Assembly (NCBI GenBank): GCA_938082375.1
Contig: CALKCJ010000020.1
Coordinates: 1-64,000, forward strand
DNA: 64,000 bases
Direction: 5' to 3'
Origin: an uncultured Thermomicrobiaceae bacterium
Lineage (GTDB): Bacteria > Chloroflexota > Chloroflexia > Thermomicrobiales > Thermomicrobiaceae
In this document: positions 14,705 through 23,813 of the stretch, one piece after another
Layout of the letters: the number at the start of each line of letters is the position of its first letter
Numbering within the stretch: position 1 is the first letter of the stretch
Made by a program: the position numbers and the translations under genes
Notes under the pieces: model-generated
What the model was told of the DNA's origin: nothing
Database searches by the model: none
What the model saw: only the letters and a program-made list of their open reading frames with translations

Positions 14705-17056
14705 TTAGCCCCGACGCTCCTGGACGGCCCGCCAGATCCGCTCGGGCGTGAGCGGGATATCGAGATGGTCGATGCCGAACGGGCTGAGAGCGTCGATGAT
14801 CGCGTTGGCGACAGCCGGGGTCGAGGCGATCGTGCCGGTCTCGCCGGCACCCTTGGCTCCCATCGGGTTGACCGGTGTCGGCGTCACTGTGCGATCCACA
14901 TCGAACCGCGGCAGCATGCTCGCCTTGGGGACGGCGTAATCCATGAGGGTTGCGGTCAAGAGCTGTCCGTTCTCATCGTAGGCCGCATACTCGTAGACCG
15001 CTTGAGCCAGTCCCTGGGCGATGCCACCATGCACCTGGCCGTCCACGATCATCGGGTTGACCACGTTGCCGACATCGTCGACTGCCACGTACTTGCGGAA
15101 TGACACCTTGCCCGTGTCCGCATCGACTTCGGCCACGCAGATATGGCAGCCGAAGGGGAAGGTGTTGTTGATCGGGTCATGGAAGTGCGTCTCCTCGAGT
15201 CCGGGCGTCACGCCTTCCGGCATGCTCCAGGCAAGGTAAGCAGCACCGGCCACCTCCTGGAACGTCTTCGCGCGGTCGGGCGCGCCCTTGACGAAAAACC
15301 GCCCGTTCTCGAAGGTAACGTCCTCTGGGGCCACTTCGAGCAAGTGTGCGGCGATCTTGGTCGCCTTCTCCTTGACCTTGCGCGTCGCCATGATCACGGC
15401 TGTGCCACCGACGGCCAGGCTCCGGCTACCATACGTGCCCATTCCGAACGGGATCATCTCGGTGTCGCCGTGGACGATTTCGACGTCGTCGATCGAAATG
15501 CCTAGCTCATCGGCGACGATCTGAGCGAAGGTAGTCTCTTCACCCTGGCCGTGCGGGTTCGACCCGGTGAAGACCGAGACCTTCCCGCTCGGGTGGACGC
15601 GGACGGTCGCGCTCTCCCAGAGGCCGCCCTGGAAGCCCATCGCGCCGGCAGCCGCCGAGGGAGCGAGGCCACAGACCTCGACATAGGTCGAGAACCCGAT
15701 TCCGAGGTAGCGGCCCTGCGCCCGTAGCTCTTCTTGCTCGCGGCGGAGCTGCTGGTAGTTCACCAGCTCCAGCGCCCGATCGAGCGTCGCTTCGTAGTTG
15801 CCGCTGTCATACTGCAGCCCGGTGGCCGTGGTGTAGGGGAACTGCTCCTTTGGGACGAAGTTCTTGCGGCGGATATCAGCCGGATCCATGCCCAGCTCGC
15901 GCGCCAGCAAGTCCATCATCCGCTCGAGCAGGTACGTCGCCTCCGGGCGGCCAGCACCGCGGTAGGCATCGGTCGGTGTGGTGTTGGTGACGACGCCGAA
16001 GACGTCGACGTGGACGGCCGGAATGGCGTAGGCGCCACAGAGCATCAGGCCGAAGAGCCAGGTCGGCACGCCGGGAGACGCCGTCGAGAGGTAGGCGCCG
16101 AGGTTGGCATACGACTTCACCCGGATGCCAGTGACCTTGCCCTCGCGGGTGGCTGCCAGATCCACATACTGGATGTGGTCACGGCCGTGAGTGGTCGCGA
16201 CGTAATTCTCCCGCCGGCTCTCGAACCACTTGATCGGCCGGCCTAGGTCGCGGGAGATCGCGCTGGCCAGCATCTCGCCAGAGTACATCGGGATCTTGCT
16301 GCCGAAGCCGCCGCCGACGTCGGTCGCGATCACGCGGATGCGCGTCTCGGGGATCCCGGTGACGGCCGAGAGCAGCAAGCGATGCACGTGGGGATTCTGG
16401 CTCGTGCACCAGATCGTCAGGTCACCGGTGCCCGGGTTGTAGTGCGCCAGCGCGCCCCGCGGCTCCATCGCAGTCGGGATCAGCCGATGGTTGATGAGGC
16501 GGCGCGAGAGCTTGACTTCGGCCTGGTTCCAGGCAGAGTCGAAGTCACCAGCGTGCAGTTTCCAGTGGAACGCGATGTTGTTCGGCACGTCGTCATAGAG
16601 CTGGGGCGCGCCGTCCTGCGTGGCCTGCTCCTGGTCGACGATCGCCGGCAGCACCTCGTACTCGACGTCGATGGCCTCGAGGGCGTCCTCAGCGACATAG
16701 CGGTTCTCGGCCACGACGGCCGCCACGGCGTCGCCCACGTAACGCACCTTGTCCACCGCCAGCGCGCGGTAGCTCGGTACCTTGAGGTCGCTATTGGGGA
16801 TCAGCCACGCGCACGGTACCGGGGCGAGCTTGTCGACCAAGTCCTGCCCGGTGTAGACCGCCACCACGCCTGGCATGGCGCGGGCCTTGCTCACATCGAC
16901 GCGGACGATGCGGGCGTGGGCGTGTGGGCTGCGCTTGAGCGCCATGAAGAGTGTACCCGGGAGCCTGATGTGGTCGGTGAAATTGCCGCGCCCGGTGATG
17001 AGCCGGGGATCTTCCCGCCGCTTGACTGAGGCGCCGAAAAGCTTGGTGACAGCCAT
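14705..17056 (-). CDS. molybdopterin-binding large subunit (CoxL/CutL-like, form II type motif)
   Basis: FGASVKRREDPRLITGRGNFTDHI; AYRGAGRPEATYLLERMMD; GAKGAGETGTIASTPAVANAIIDAL; start taken at ATG 17056, not the ORF-track start 17299. Confidence 0.93.
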   Translation of the reverse strand: MAVTKLFGASVKRREDPRLITGRGNFTDHIRLPGTLFMALKRSPHAHARIVRVDVSKARAMPGVVAVYTGQDLVDKLAPVPCAWLIPNSDLKVPSYRALAVDKVRYVGDAVAAVVAENRYVAEDALEAIDVEYEVLPAIVDQEQATQDGAPQLYDDVPNNIAFHWKLHAGDFDSAWNQAEVKLSRRLINHRLIPTAMEPRGALAHYNPGTGDLTIWCTSQNPHVHRLLLSAVTGIPETRIRVIATDVGGGFGSKIPMYSGEMLASAISRDLGRPIKWFESRRENYVATTHGRDHIQYVDLAATREGKVTGIRVKSYANLGAYLSTASPGVPTWLFGLMLCGAYAIPAVHVDVFGVVTNTTPTDAYRGAGRPEATYLLERMMDLLARELGMDPADIRRKNFVPKEQFPYTTATGLQYDSGNYEATLDRALELVNYQQLRREQEELRAQGRYLGIGFSTYVEVCGLAPSAAAGAMGFQGGLWESATVRVHPSGKVSVFTGSNPHGQGEETTFAQIVADELGISIDDVEIVHGDTEMIPFGMGTYGSRSLAVGGTAVIMATRKVKEKATKIAAHLLEVAPEDVTFENGRFFVKGAPDRAKTFQEVAGAAYLAWSMPEGVTPGLEETHFHDPINNTFPFGCHICVAEVDADTGKVSFRKYVAVDDVGNVVNPMIVDGQVHGGIAQGLAQAVYEYAAYDENGQLLTATLMDYAVPKASMLPRFDVDRTVTPTPVNPMGAKGAGETGTIASTPAVANAIIDALSPFGIDHLDIPLTPERIWRAVQERRG

Positions 17057-17124
17057 GGCTTCCTCCTTCGCGCTGTCGCGAACCGGCTGCCGTCCCGATT
17101 CGGTCAACGTCCGGCCCAGCGGCT

Positions 17125-17589
17125 TCAGGCGCGCATTTTCTCCGCCGCGTACTGCACCGCCCGGACGATGTTCTGGTACCCGGTGCACCGGCAGAGGTTG
17201 CCCTCGAGGTAATGACGGATCTGCTCCTCGGTGGGGTTCGGGATCCGCTGCAGCAAGTCCACGGCAGTCATGATCATGCCGGGAGTACAGTACCCACACT
17301 GAAGCCCGTGCATCTCCCAGAAGCCCTCCTGGACGGGATGGAGCTGCCCGTCGCGAGCGAGACCCTCGATCGTCGTGATCTCGGCCCCATCGGCCTGAAC
17401 CGCGAAGACGGTGCAGGACTTGACGGCTTTACCGTTCATCAGCACAGTGCACGCGCCGCACTGGCTGGTGTCGCAGCCGATGTGCGTCCCTGTCAGGTTG
17501 AGAACGTCTCGCAGGAAGTGCACGAGGAGCATGCGCGGCTCGACATCGTGCGTATGGGCGACCCCGTTTACCTTGACCGTGATCTGCAT
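17125..17589 (-). CDS. [2Fe-2S] small subunit (CoxS/CutS-like)
   Basis: [25 protein letters not shown]...[13 protein letters not shown]...[15 protein letters not shown]. Confidence 0.95.
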   Translation of the reverse strand: MQITVKVNGVAHTHDVEPRMLLVHFLRDVLNLTGTHIGCDTSQCGACTVLMNGKAVKSCTVFAVQADGAEITTIEGLARDGQLHPVQEGFWEMHGLQCGYCTPGMIMTAVDLLQRIPNPTEEQIRHYLEGNLCRCTGYQNIVRAVQYAAEKMRA

Positions 17590-17643
17590 CGTGCCCTCCC
17601 TTCTCTGCGTCGCCTCCGACACGCCCTGCTGGCGCGACCGGCT

Positions 17644-18087
17644 TCAGCTGCTGGTGATCTGCTTCTCGATGCAGGAGAAGAACTGCTCGACAAGTCGCTT
17701 GGCCACGCCGCCGAGCATCCGCTGGGCAACACCGGCCACCGGACCGCCGACCTCGACATCGCCCTCGTAGGTGATTTGCGTCGTGCTGTTAGGGCCATCG
17801 GCGAGCCGAACGGTGCCGGTGCCTCGCACGAAGCCTGGTCGTCCGCTCCCTTCGACCTGCATCTGATACTCGTCCGGCGGGTTCATGTTGGCCAGGCGAA
17901 CCTTACCCTCGTAGGTGCCCCGCACCGGGCCGATTCCCACCGTCATGGACATCTCGTATTCGTCCTGACCGACCTGGTTGAGCTTCTCGACCCCGGGTAG
18001 GCAGCCCGCAATGGCCTGCGGGTCGATGAGGCGATCCCAGACCGCTTGTCGTGGTGCCCTTATTGTGTAACTGCCGCTGATCTTCAC
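17644..18087 (-). CDS. CO dehydrogenase subunit G-like SRPBCC protein (CoxG)
   Basis: MKISGSYTIRAPRQAVWDRLIDPQAIAGCLPGVEKL typical CoxG N-terminus. Confidence 0.92.
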   Translation of the reverse strand: MKISGSYTIRAPRQAVWDRLIDPQAIAGCLPGVEKLNQVGQDEYEMSMTVGIGPVRGTYEGKVRLANMNPPDEYQMQVEGSGRPGFVRGTGTVRLADGPNSTTQITYEGDVEVGGPVAGVAQRMLGGVAKRLVEQFFSCIEKQITSS

Positions 18088-18305
18088 TCCCTCTCCTTCC
18101 CTGTACCCAACCGTTCTCGTGGGGGCACGGACCAGCCCGGCGGCTCGAGGCCGGGAAACCGGTGAACGGGCCTCCCGAGCTCAGCCGTGCACATGACTCA
18201 TGGTGGCGCTCGCTACGGGGCTCATCTCGCGGAGCGTTCGCATACACCGCCACCCGTGCCGAACGACTGCGGAGCGAAGCGAGGTTAGACTGCGTTCTCA
18301 CCCGT
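18088..18305 (-). ncRNA. putative structured 5' leader of the coxGSLM transcript
   Basis: Long untranslated stretch between strong promoter and coxG ATG; stem GCACGG/CCGTGC (18125-18130 with 18185-18190) enclosing CGGGcctCCCG and CCCGGC...GCCGGG hairpins. Confidence 0.35.
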
Positions 18306-18335
18306 ATCATAAGCTGAAGACCGCACTGCGGTCAA
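18306..18335 (-). promoter_or_regulatory. sigma-70-like promoter for coxGSLM
   Basis: Minus strand TTGACC-N18-TATGAT; -35 overlapped by inverted repeats GACCGCA-n-TGCGGTC and CAAGCA-n3-TGCTTG. Confidence 0.6.
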
Positions 18336-18401
18336 GCAGTTTGCTTGGCGAGGTATGTCTACCAATGAGTCGATCTATCAACGCGCAACCTGTCGTCTAG
18401 C

Positions 18402-19175
18402 TTACCAGCCGTACGGGATGTTGCGGCGCGGGTGAAGCAGGGGGAAGATCGGCTTGTCGCACACGACCTGGATCCGCTGCCACAGCCGCTCCAGCTCCGC
18501 TGGCACGAGGTAAGGCCGGAGCAGCCGCTCCAGGAGCACTCGGTGGCGGAGCGCGTGTCTGAGGGGAGCGAGCAGCTCCGGGTCGATGACCTCGCCACAG
18601 AAGTCCCAGAGCACGGTTCGCAGCTTGGGGTCGACATGGAACGTGAGCCCGTGGTCGATCCCCCAGACCCGCCGGTCGTAGCGGCCGATGAAGTAGTGGC
18701 TTGGCTTGCGGTCGGCGTTGTTCGTCACCAGGTCGAAGAGCGCGATCTGCCGCAGCTCCTGGTTGCGGCAGCGCTGGCCAGCTCGACCGCACAGCGGCGT
18801 CTCATCGGGCTCGATGTAGAGCTGCACCGTACCGATCCCGTGCGGGCCGTCGCGAATGACCGTGGGCGGGATGAAGTGCCAGCCTAACGCACGGCTGAAC
18901 AGGTAAGCAGCGTACTCCCGCTTGTAGAGCGTGCCAGCCGGGAAGTCCCACAGCGGGATCTCACCGCGGCGCGGCTTGTAGACTGCGATCAGCGGCTCAG
19001 CATCGACAGGTTCCAGCATGACGGCAAATGTGTAGTTCGATCCCCACGGGAGCAACTGGGAGTCCGTGATCGGGGCATCGGCGAGCCAGCGCAGGACTTG
19101 CCGGCGATGGACGCGGCCGTGCTTCAATTGGATAGCGTGACCGTTGTGACGCTGATTCGCAGCCTGCTCGGACAT
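18402..19175 (-). CDS. SCO1664-family / PI3-PI4-kinase-fold-like protein
   Basis: NYTFAVMLEPVDAEPLIAVYKPRRGEIPLWDFPAGTLYKREYAAYLFSRALGWHFIPPTVIRDGPHGIGTVQLYI...NNADRKPSHY...WGIDHGLTFH; start at ATG 19175. Confidence 0.8.
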   Translation of the reverse strand: MSEQAANQRHNGHAIQLKHGRVHRRQVLRWLADAPITDSQLLPWGSNYTFAVMLEPVDAEPLIAVYKPRRGEIPLWDFPAGTLYKREYAAYLFSRALGWHFIPPTVIRDGPHGIGTVQLYIEPDETPLCGRAGQRCRNQELRQIALFDLVTNNADRKPSHYFIGRYDRRVWGIDHGLTFHVDPKLRTVLWDFCGEVIDPELLAPLRHALRHRVLLERLLRPYLVPAELERLWQRIQVVCDKPIFPLLHPRRNIPYGW

Positions 19176-19506
19176 GTCCTTTTCAGCCTGTGCCTCGCGT
19201 TCTGATGACTGTACGCCTAACGATACCACGAGCTGGGTTCGACCTTGGTAGCGCGTTGGGACACGGGGTAGGATTAGCACGGCACGAGGCCATTCTCCCA
19301 AGCGCAGCGGGAGCGCTCGGAGCTGTCGTATCGGCCTAACGAGGCACGGAAGGTCCCTCCCGCCTAGCGCGACTGGCGGAACGAGTGGCACAATTCGTGG
19401 ATAGTGACCAAGCGTGACACGGCGTACGCGGGATCCCCAGGTAGCAAGTTCCCGCGACGGCATTCCAGTGCTGGCAGTGTGGATCAGTGAGACAGGGTGA
19501 GGGCGG

Positions 19507-20985
19507 GTGAAGGTCACGATCGAACGGTTGCCGCAGAGTTCGGTACGCCTGGATATTGCTGCTGACCCCGAAGAGTTTCAGCGGGCGTTTGAGCGCGCGT
19601 TCCGGCGTATCAACCAGCAGGTTGCGATTCCAGGATTTCGCCCCGGGCGGGCGCCCCGTGTCCTGGTCGAGCGGCGGGTGGGGCGCGAGCTGATCGTGCA
19701 CGAGGCTCACCACGAGTTGATGGATCAGCTCTACCGGCAGGCATTGGAGCAGGAAGAACTGGTGCCGGTCTCGGAGCCGGTCGTCGAGGTCTATCAGAAC
19801 GAGCCCTTAGCCTTTCGGGTCGAAGTGCAGGTCTACCCGAAGGTCGAACTCAACGACTATCGATCGATCCGTGTCGAGCCGCGGGAGGTCGAGGTCACGG
19901 CAGAAGAGATCGATCAGGTGCTCGAAGACCTCCGGAAGTCGCAGAGCGTCTGGGTCGAGCCAGAGCACCCGCGGCCGCCGCGCGACGGCGATCAGGTGAC
20001 GATCGATCTCCAGGCCTACCACGGTGCGGAGCCGTTCCAGGCACCGCTGGTCGGCGTGCCGTTCGTGCTGGGTGAGAGCGCGCTCTTCCCGCAGATCGAG
20101 GAGGCGATCCGCAACCTGAATCCTGGAGAGAGTGCCGAGTTCGAGATCGCCTTCGCCGAGGACGACGAGCGGGTGAACCCTGACCTTCGTGGCAAGACGC
20201 TGCACTATACGGTGACGCTCCGCGAGGTCAAGGAGCGCGAAGTGCCGGAGCTGGATGATGAGTTCGCTCGCTCCGTCGGCGACTTCCAGAGCCTCGATGA
20301 ACTCCGTGAGCGCGCCCGGAAAGACCTCTTGCGCCAGAAAGCGCTCGTTGCCCAGAGCGAGGTGGTGAACGAGGCGGTTGAAAAGCTGACTGAGCTGGCG
20401 AGCGTCGAGGTGCCTCCGGCCATGGTCGAGCGTCAAGTTGAACTCCAAATCGACCGGTTGCGCCAAGATCTTCGCCAGCAGGGCTCGAGCCTCGAAGAGT
20501 ACCTGCGACTCAGCCAGAAGTCGTTGGACGAGCTGAAGCTGGAGCTACGCCCGGATGCCGAGGAGCGGCTGCAGCAGTTCCTCGTGCTCGAGGCGTTTGC
20601 CAGGGCAGAAGGGATCGAAGTGTCGGAAGCGGATCTCGAGGCGGAGATCGAGCGCCTGAGTGCGGGCAGCGAGAACCCCGAGCAGATGCGCGCGATCTAC
20701 GGATCGCCGTACGTCCGCGAGTTGCTTGAGGATGAGCTGCAGAAGCGCAGGGTGACCGAGCGGCTGATCGAGATCGTGACGGAAGGCCGCGGTGCTGTCC
20801 TCGGGGAAGCTGCCCGCCTGCTCGAGTCCGGGGAAGAACGCGACGACGCTGCCGTGGCCGCGGAGGAGCCAGCGGCTGTCGCTGTCGGCGAGCCGAGTGA
20901 AGCGGCGAGCGTTGAGGTGCACAGCAGCGACGGACAGGGCAAAAATCCAGAGGAGTCGAGGACAGCTCACCAGGGTACCGAGTAG
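19507..20985 (+). CDS. tig: trigger factor
   Basis: [46 protein letters not shown]; upstream of clpP-clpX; GTG start. Confidence 0.95.
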   Translation: MKVTIERLPQSSVRLDIAADPEEFQRAFERAFRRINQQVAIPGFRPGRAPRVLVERRVGRELIVHEAHHELMDQLYRQALEQEELVPVSEPVVEVYQNEPLAFRVEVQVYPKVELNDYRSIRVEPREVEVTAEEIDQVLEDLRKSQSVWVEPEHPRPPRDGDQVTIDLQAYHGAEPFQAPLVGVPFVLGESALFPQIEEAIRNLNPGESAEFEIAFAEDDERVNPDLRGKTLHYTVTLREVKEREVPELDDEFARSVGDFQSLDELRERARKDLLRQKALVAQSEVVNEAVEKLTELASVEVPPAMVERQVELQIDRLRQDLRQQGSSLEEYLRLSQKSLDELKLELRPDAEERLQQFLVLEAFARAEGIEVSEADLEAEIERLSAGSENPEQMRAIYGSPYVRELLEDELQKRRVTERLIEIVTEGRGAVLGEAARLLESGEERDDAAVAAEEPAAVAVGEPSEAASVEVHSSDGQGKNPEESRTAHQGTE

Positions 20986-21034
20986 ACGTTTTGGAGACGA
21001 GAATCGATCGAAGGTGACCAGGAGGGCCCCCAAT

Positions 21035-21652
21035 ATGCAGTGGCATCGCACACCACAGAACCTGATTCCGATGGTGATAGAGACGACCAGCCGAGGCGAG
21101 CGCGCTTACGACATTTATTCCCGTTTGCTCCGCGATCGCATCGTCTTCCTCGGGACACCGATCGACGACCAGGTGGCGAACGCGATCATTGCCCAGCTCC
21201 TGTTCCTCGCCCACGAGAACCCGGAGCAGGACATCAAGCTGTACATCAACAGCCCCGGCGGGCTGGTCTATGCCGGACTGGCTATCTATGACACTATGCA
21301 GATGATCGAGCCCGATGTGGCAACGTACTGCATCGGCATCGCCGCCAGTATGGCCGCTGTGCTGCTCGCAGCGGGGGCCAGAGGGAAGCGCTTCGCGCTC
21401 CCGCATTCGCGCGTGCTGATCCACCAGGGGACGTCCGGTTTTCGCGGCTCGGTGCCCGATATCGAAATCCAGGCGCGCGAGACGATCACGCTGACGACGA
21501 AGCTCACCGAGCTGCTTGCCTATCACACCGGGCAGTCGTTCGAGCGCGTCAAGCGCGACACCGAACGTGATTACTTCATGTCGGCGCAGGAGGCCAGGGA
21601 GTACGGCATTGTCGATCACGTCCTCGAGTCACCGAAGTTGGTCGGCGTGTAG
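21035..21652 (+). CDS. clpP: ATP-dependent Clp protease proteolytic subunit
   Basis: [46 protein letters not shown]...INSPGG...[14 protein letters not shown]...[10 protein letters not shown]; start at ATG 21035. Confidence 0.97.
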   Translation: MQWHRTPQNLIPMVIETTSRGERAYDIYSRLLRDRIVFLGTPIDDQVANAIIAQLLFLAHENPEQDIKLYINSPGGLVYAGLAIYDTMQMIEPDVATYCIGIAASMAAVLLAAGARGKRFALPHSRVLIHQGTSGFRGSVPDIEIQARETITLTTKLTELLAYHTGQSFERVKRDTERDYFMSAQEAREYGIVDHVLESPKLVGV

Positions 21653-21681
21653 GCGGGAGCACAGAGGGGCGGGACGCAGGG

Positions 21682-22947
21682 ATGTCGACGACGCGCGGAG
21701 GGCGGGTTTTTTACCGCTGCTCCTTCTGCGGTAAGAGCCAGGAGGAGGTGCGGAGGCTGATCGCGGGTCCGAACGGCGTGTACATCTGCGATGAGTGCGT
21801 ACAGCTCTGCCGCGAGATCATCGAAGAGGAATCGCCCCCGCGCCGCGCCGCTCCATCGCTGACGCACATCCCTACACCGAAGAAGTTGTACGAGCAGCTC
21901 AGCCAGTACGTGATCGGGCAAGACCGCGCCAAGAAGATCCTCTCGGTCGCGGTCTATAACCATTACAAGCGCATCTTGATGGGCGACGACGATGAGGTCG
22001 AGTTGCAAAAGAGCAACATCCTGCTCCTCGGCCCCACCGGCAGCGGCAAGACACTGCTGGCGCAGACGCTGGCCAAGCTGCTCGACGTCCCCTTCTCGAT
22101 CGCCGACGCGACGGCGCTCACCGAGGCCGGCTACGTCGGTGAGGACGTCGAGAATATCCTGCTCCGGTTGATCCAGGCAGCAGGAGGCGACGTCCAGCGA
22201 GCCCAGACGGGCATCATCTACATCGACGAGATCGACAAGATCGCCCGTAAGAGCGATAACCCCTCGATTACCCGCGACGTGTCAGGCGAAGGTGTCCAGC
22301 AAGCGCTGCTGAAGATCATCGAGGGGACGATCGCCAATGTGCCGCCCCACAGCGGGCGCAAGCACCCTCACCAGGAATACATCCAGATCGATACCCGCAA
22401 CATCCTCTTCATCTGTGGTGGGGCCTTTGAGGGGCTGGCCGAGATCATCCGGCGCCGGATTGGCAAGGACTCCACGATCGGCTTCGGCAAGACGAAGCGA
22501 GAGCGTCAGCGCGAGGAGAACGTGCTTCACTACGTCACCCCCGACGATTTGCTCAAGTTTGGGCTGATCCCGGAGTTCATCGGCCGGCTACCGATTGTCG
22601 CGGCGCTCGATCCGCTCACGCACGAAGACCTCATCCGGATCCTGATCGAGCCGAAGAACGCGGTGGTCAAGCAGTACCAGAAGATCTTCGCCTTGGATAA
22701 TGTCGAGCTCGTCTTCACGGACGACGCGCTCGAGGCGACAGCGGTGCTGGCCGAGCAGCGCAACACTGGCGCGCGGGGGCTGCGTACGACGATCGAAGAG
22801 GTCCTGCTCGACGTGATGTACGAACTGCCTTCGATGCAGAGGGTGCGCAAGTGCGTGATCACCGGCGATGTCATCTATCGCCGCCGGCCACCCCTCCTGC
22901 TCACCGCGAACGATGAACCACTGGAGAACTACCAGGAGACCGCCTGA
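21682..22947 (+). CDS. clpX: Clp protease ATP-binding subunit ClpX
   Basis: Zinc domain CSFCGK...CDECVQLC, Walker [34 protein letters not shown]. Confidence 0.98.
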   Translation: MSTTRGGRVFYRCSFCGKSQEEVRRLIAGPNGVYICDECVQLCREIIEEESPPRRAAPSLTHIPTPKKLYEQLSQYVIGQDRAKKILSVAVYNHYKRILMGDDDEVELQKSNILLLGPTGSGKTLLAQTLAKLLDVPFSIADATALTEAGYVGEDVENILLRLIQAAGGDVQRAQTGIIYIDEIDKIARKSDNPSITRDVSGEGVQQALLKIIEGTIANVPPHSGRKHPHQEYIQIDTRNILFICGGAFEGLAEIIRRRIGKDSTIGFGKTKRERQREENVLHYVTPDDLLKFGLIPEFIGRLPIVAALDPLTHEDLIRILIEPKNAVVKQYQKIFALDNVELVFTDDALEATAVLAEQRNTGARGLRTTIEEVLLDVMYELPSMQRVRKCVITGDVIYRRRPPLLLTANDEPLENYQETA

Positions 22948-22984
22948 TTCGCCCCTCCCACCGAACGCTGGGCCGGTAAGCGGT

Positions 22985-23024
22985 GTCCCCCACTTCTGCA
23001 GATAGGGGGACGAATGCACGTCCC
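22985..23024 (+). terminator. hairpin pair downstream of clpX
   Basis: GTCCCCC N13 GGGGGAC (22985-23011) overlapping alternative GGGACG aatgca CGTCCC (23007-23024). Confidence 0.4.
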
Positions 23025-23185
23025 TCCAGCGGGATAGTTCCGTGCCTCGCCGAGCGGTTGCCAGCGAGTGGTCATAAGGGGCCAGGCCATCCTCGCGGCT
23101 GAGTGAGCGACCGCCGAGCGCGCTCGACCGCCTCACGCCTTCAGCGTGCGCCGACTAACTCGATCTTCGGCTCCTCTGACTCGCC

Positions 23186-23203
23186 GTCTTCTGGGCAGAA
23201 GAC
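23186..23203 (-). terminator. hairpin immediately downstream of DinB-like gene
   Basis: GTCTTCT GGGC AGAAGAC perfect 7-bp stem just past minus-strand stop. Confidence 0.4.
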
Positions 23204-23205
23204 AG

Positions 23206-23682
23206 CTATTCCAGGTGCTTGCGCCGGCTCGGGCTGCGCGTGCGTATGAATTCCATCACGTCCTTCAGGTGCTCGCGGTAATGCTCGTAGGTGGCACCGG
23301 CGACGAGATCACGCGTCAATACCGGCGTGGTCTCGAGGAGTTCCATGAGCTGCGCGTGTGTCCGGTCGAATTCCTCTCGTACCTCGTCGATCGGCTTATG
23401 CGCTTGGCGTTGTACCGCCTCGGCGTTGAAGGCGTCGATGTCCTGCTCCAACTCGTCGAGCTCGGACGTGTCCCGGCCCTCCTCCAGAGCCCGGATCCGT
23501 TGCATCAGCAGGCGCTCGCGGGCAGTGATATGAGCCATCAGATCCTTGAACGACCAGTTTCCCACGGTGCCGAACGCGACCAGTTCGTGCTCGCTCAGGG
23601 CGATGAGCGCCTTGCGCAGTTCGAGCCAACTCGCGGCGATTTCCCGGAGGATAGCCAGCCGCTCCTGTACATCGATCGTCAT
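23206..23682 (-). CDS. DinB/DfsB-like four-helix protein (ClbS/DfsB family)
   Basis: VGNWSFKDLMAHITARERLLMQRIRALEEG...YEHYREHLKDVMEFIR. Confidence 0.75.
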   Translation of the reverse strand: MTIDVQERLAILREIAASWLELRKALIALSEHELVAFGTVGNWSFKDLMAHITARERLLMQRIRALEEGRDTSELDELEQDIDAFNAEAVQRQAHKPIDEVREEFDRTHAQLMELLETTPVLTRDLVAGATYEHYREHLKDVMEFIRTRSPSRRKHLE

Positions 23683-23813
23683 GGCCCACCTCCTCGATAG
23701 CGCACAGTTCACGCCGGAGAGGGTACCACGCAGCGCGAGAGGCTTGGCGAGACCACTTAGGGATGGCGGTAGAATGGGGCGGAGTGAGGAGCACCGGAGA
23801 GAGGAGCGCAGTG

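Noticed and set aside
14705-18087. Calling the enzyme a proven CO dehydrogenase
   Set aside because: Large subunits have AYRGAGR, not the form I AYXCSFR loop; substrate cannot be deduced from sequence alone
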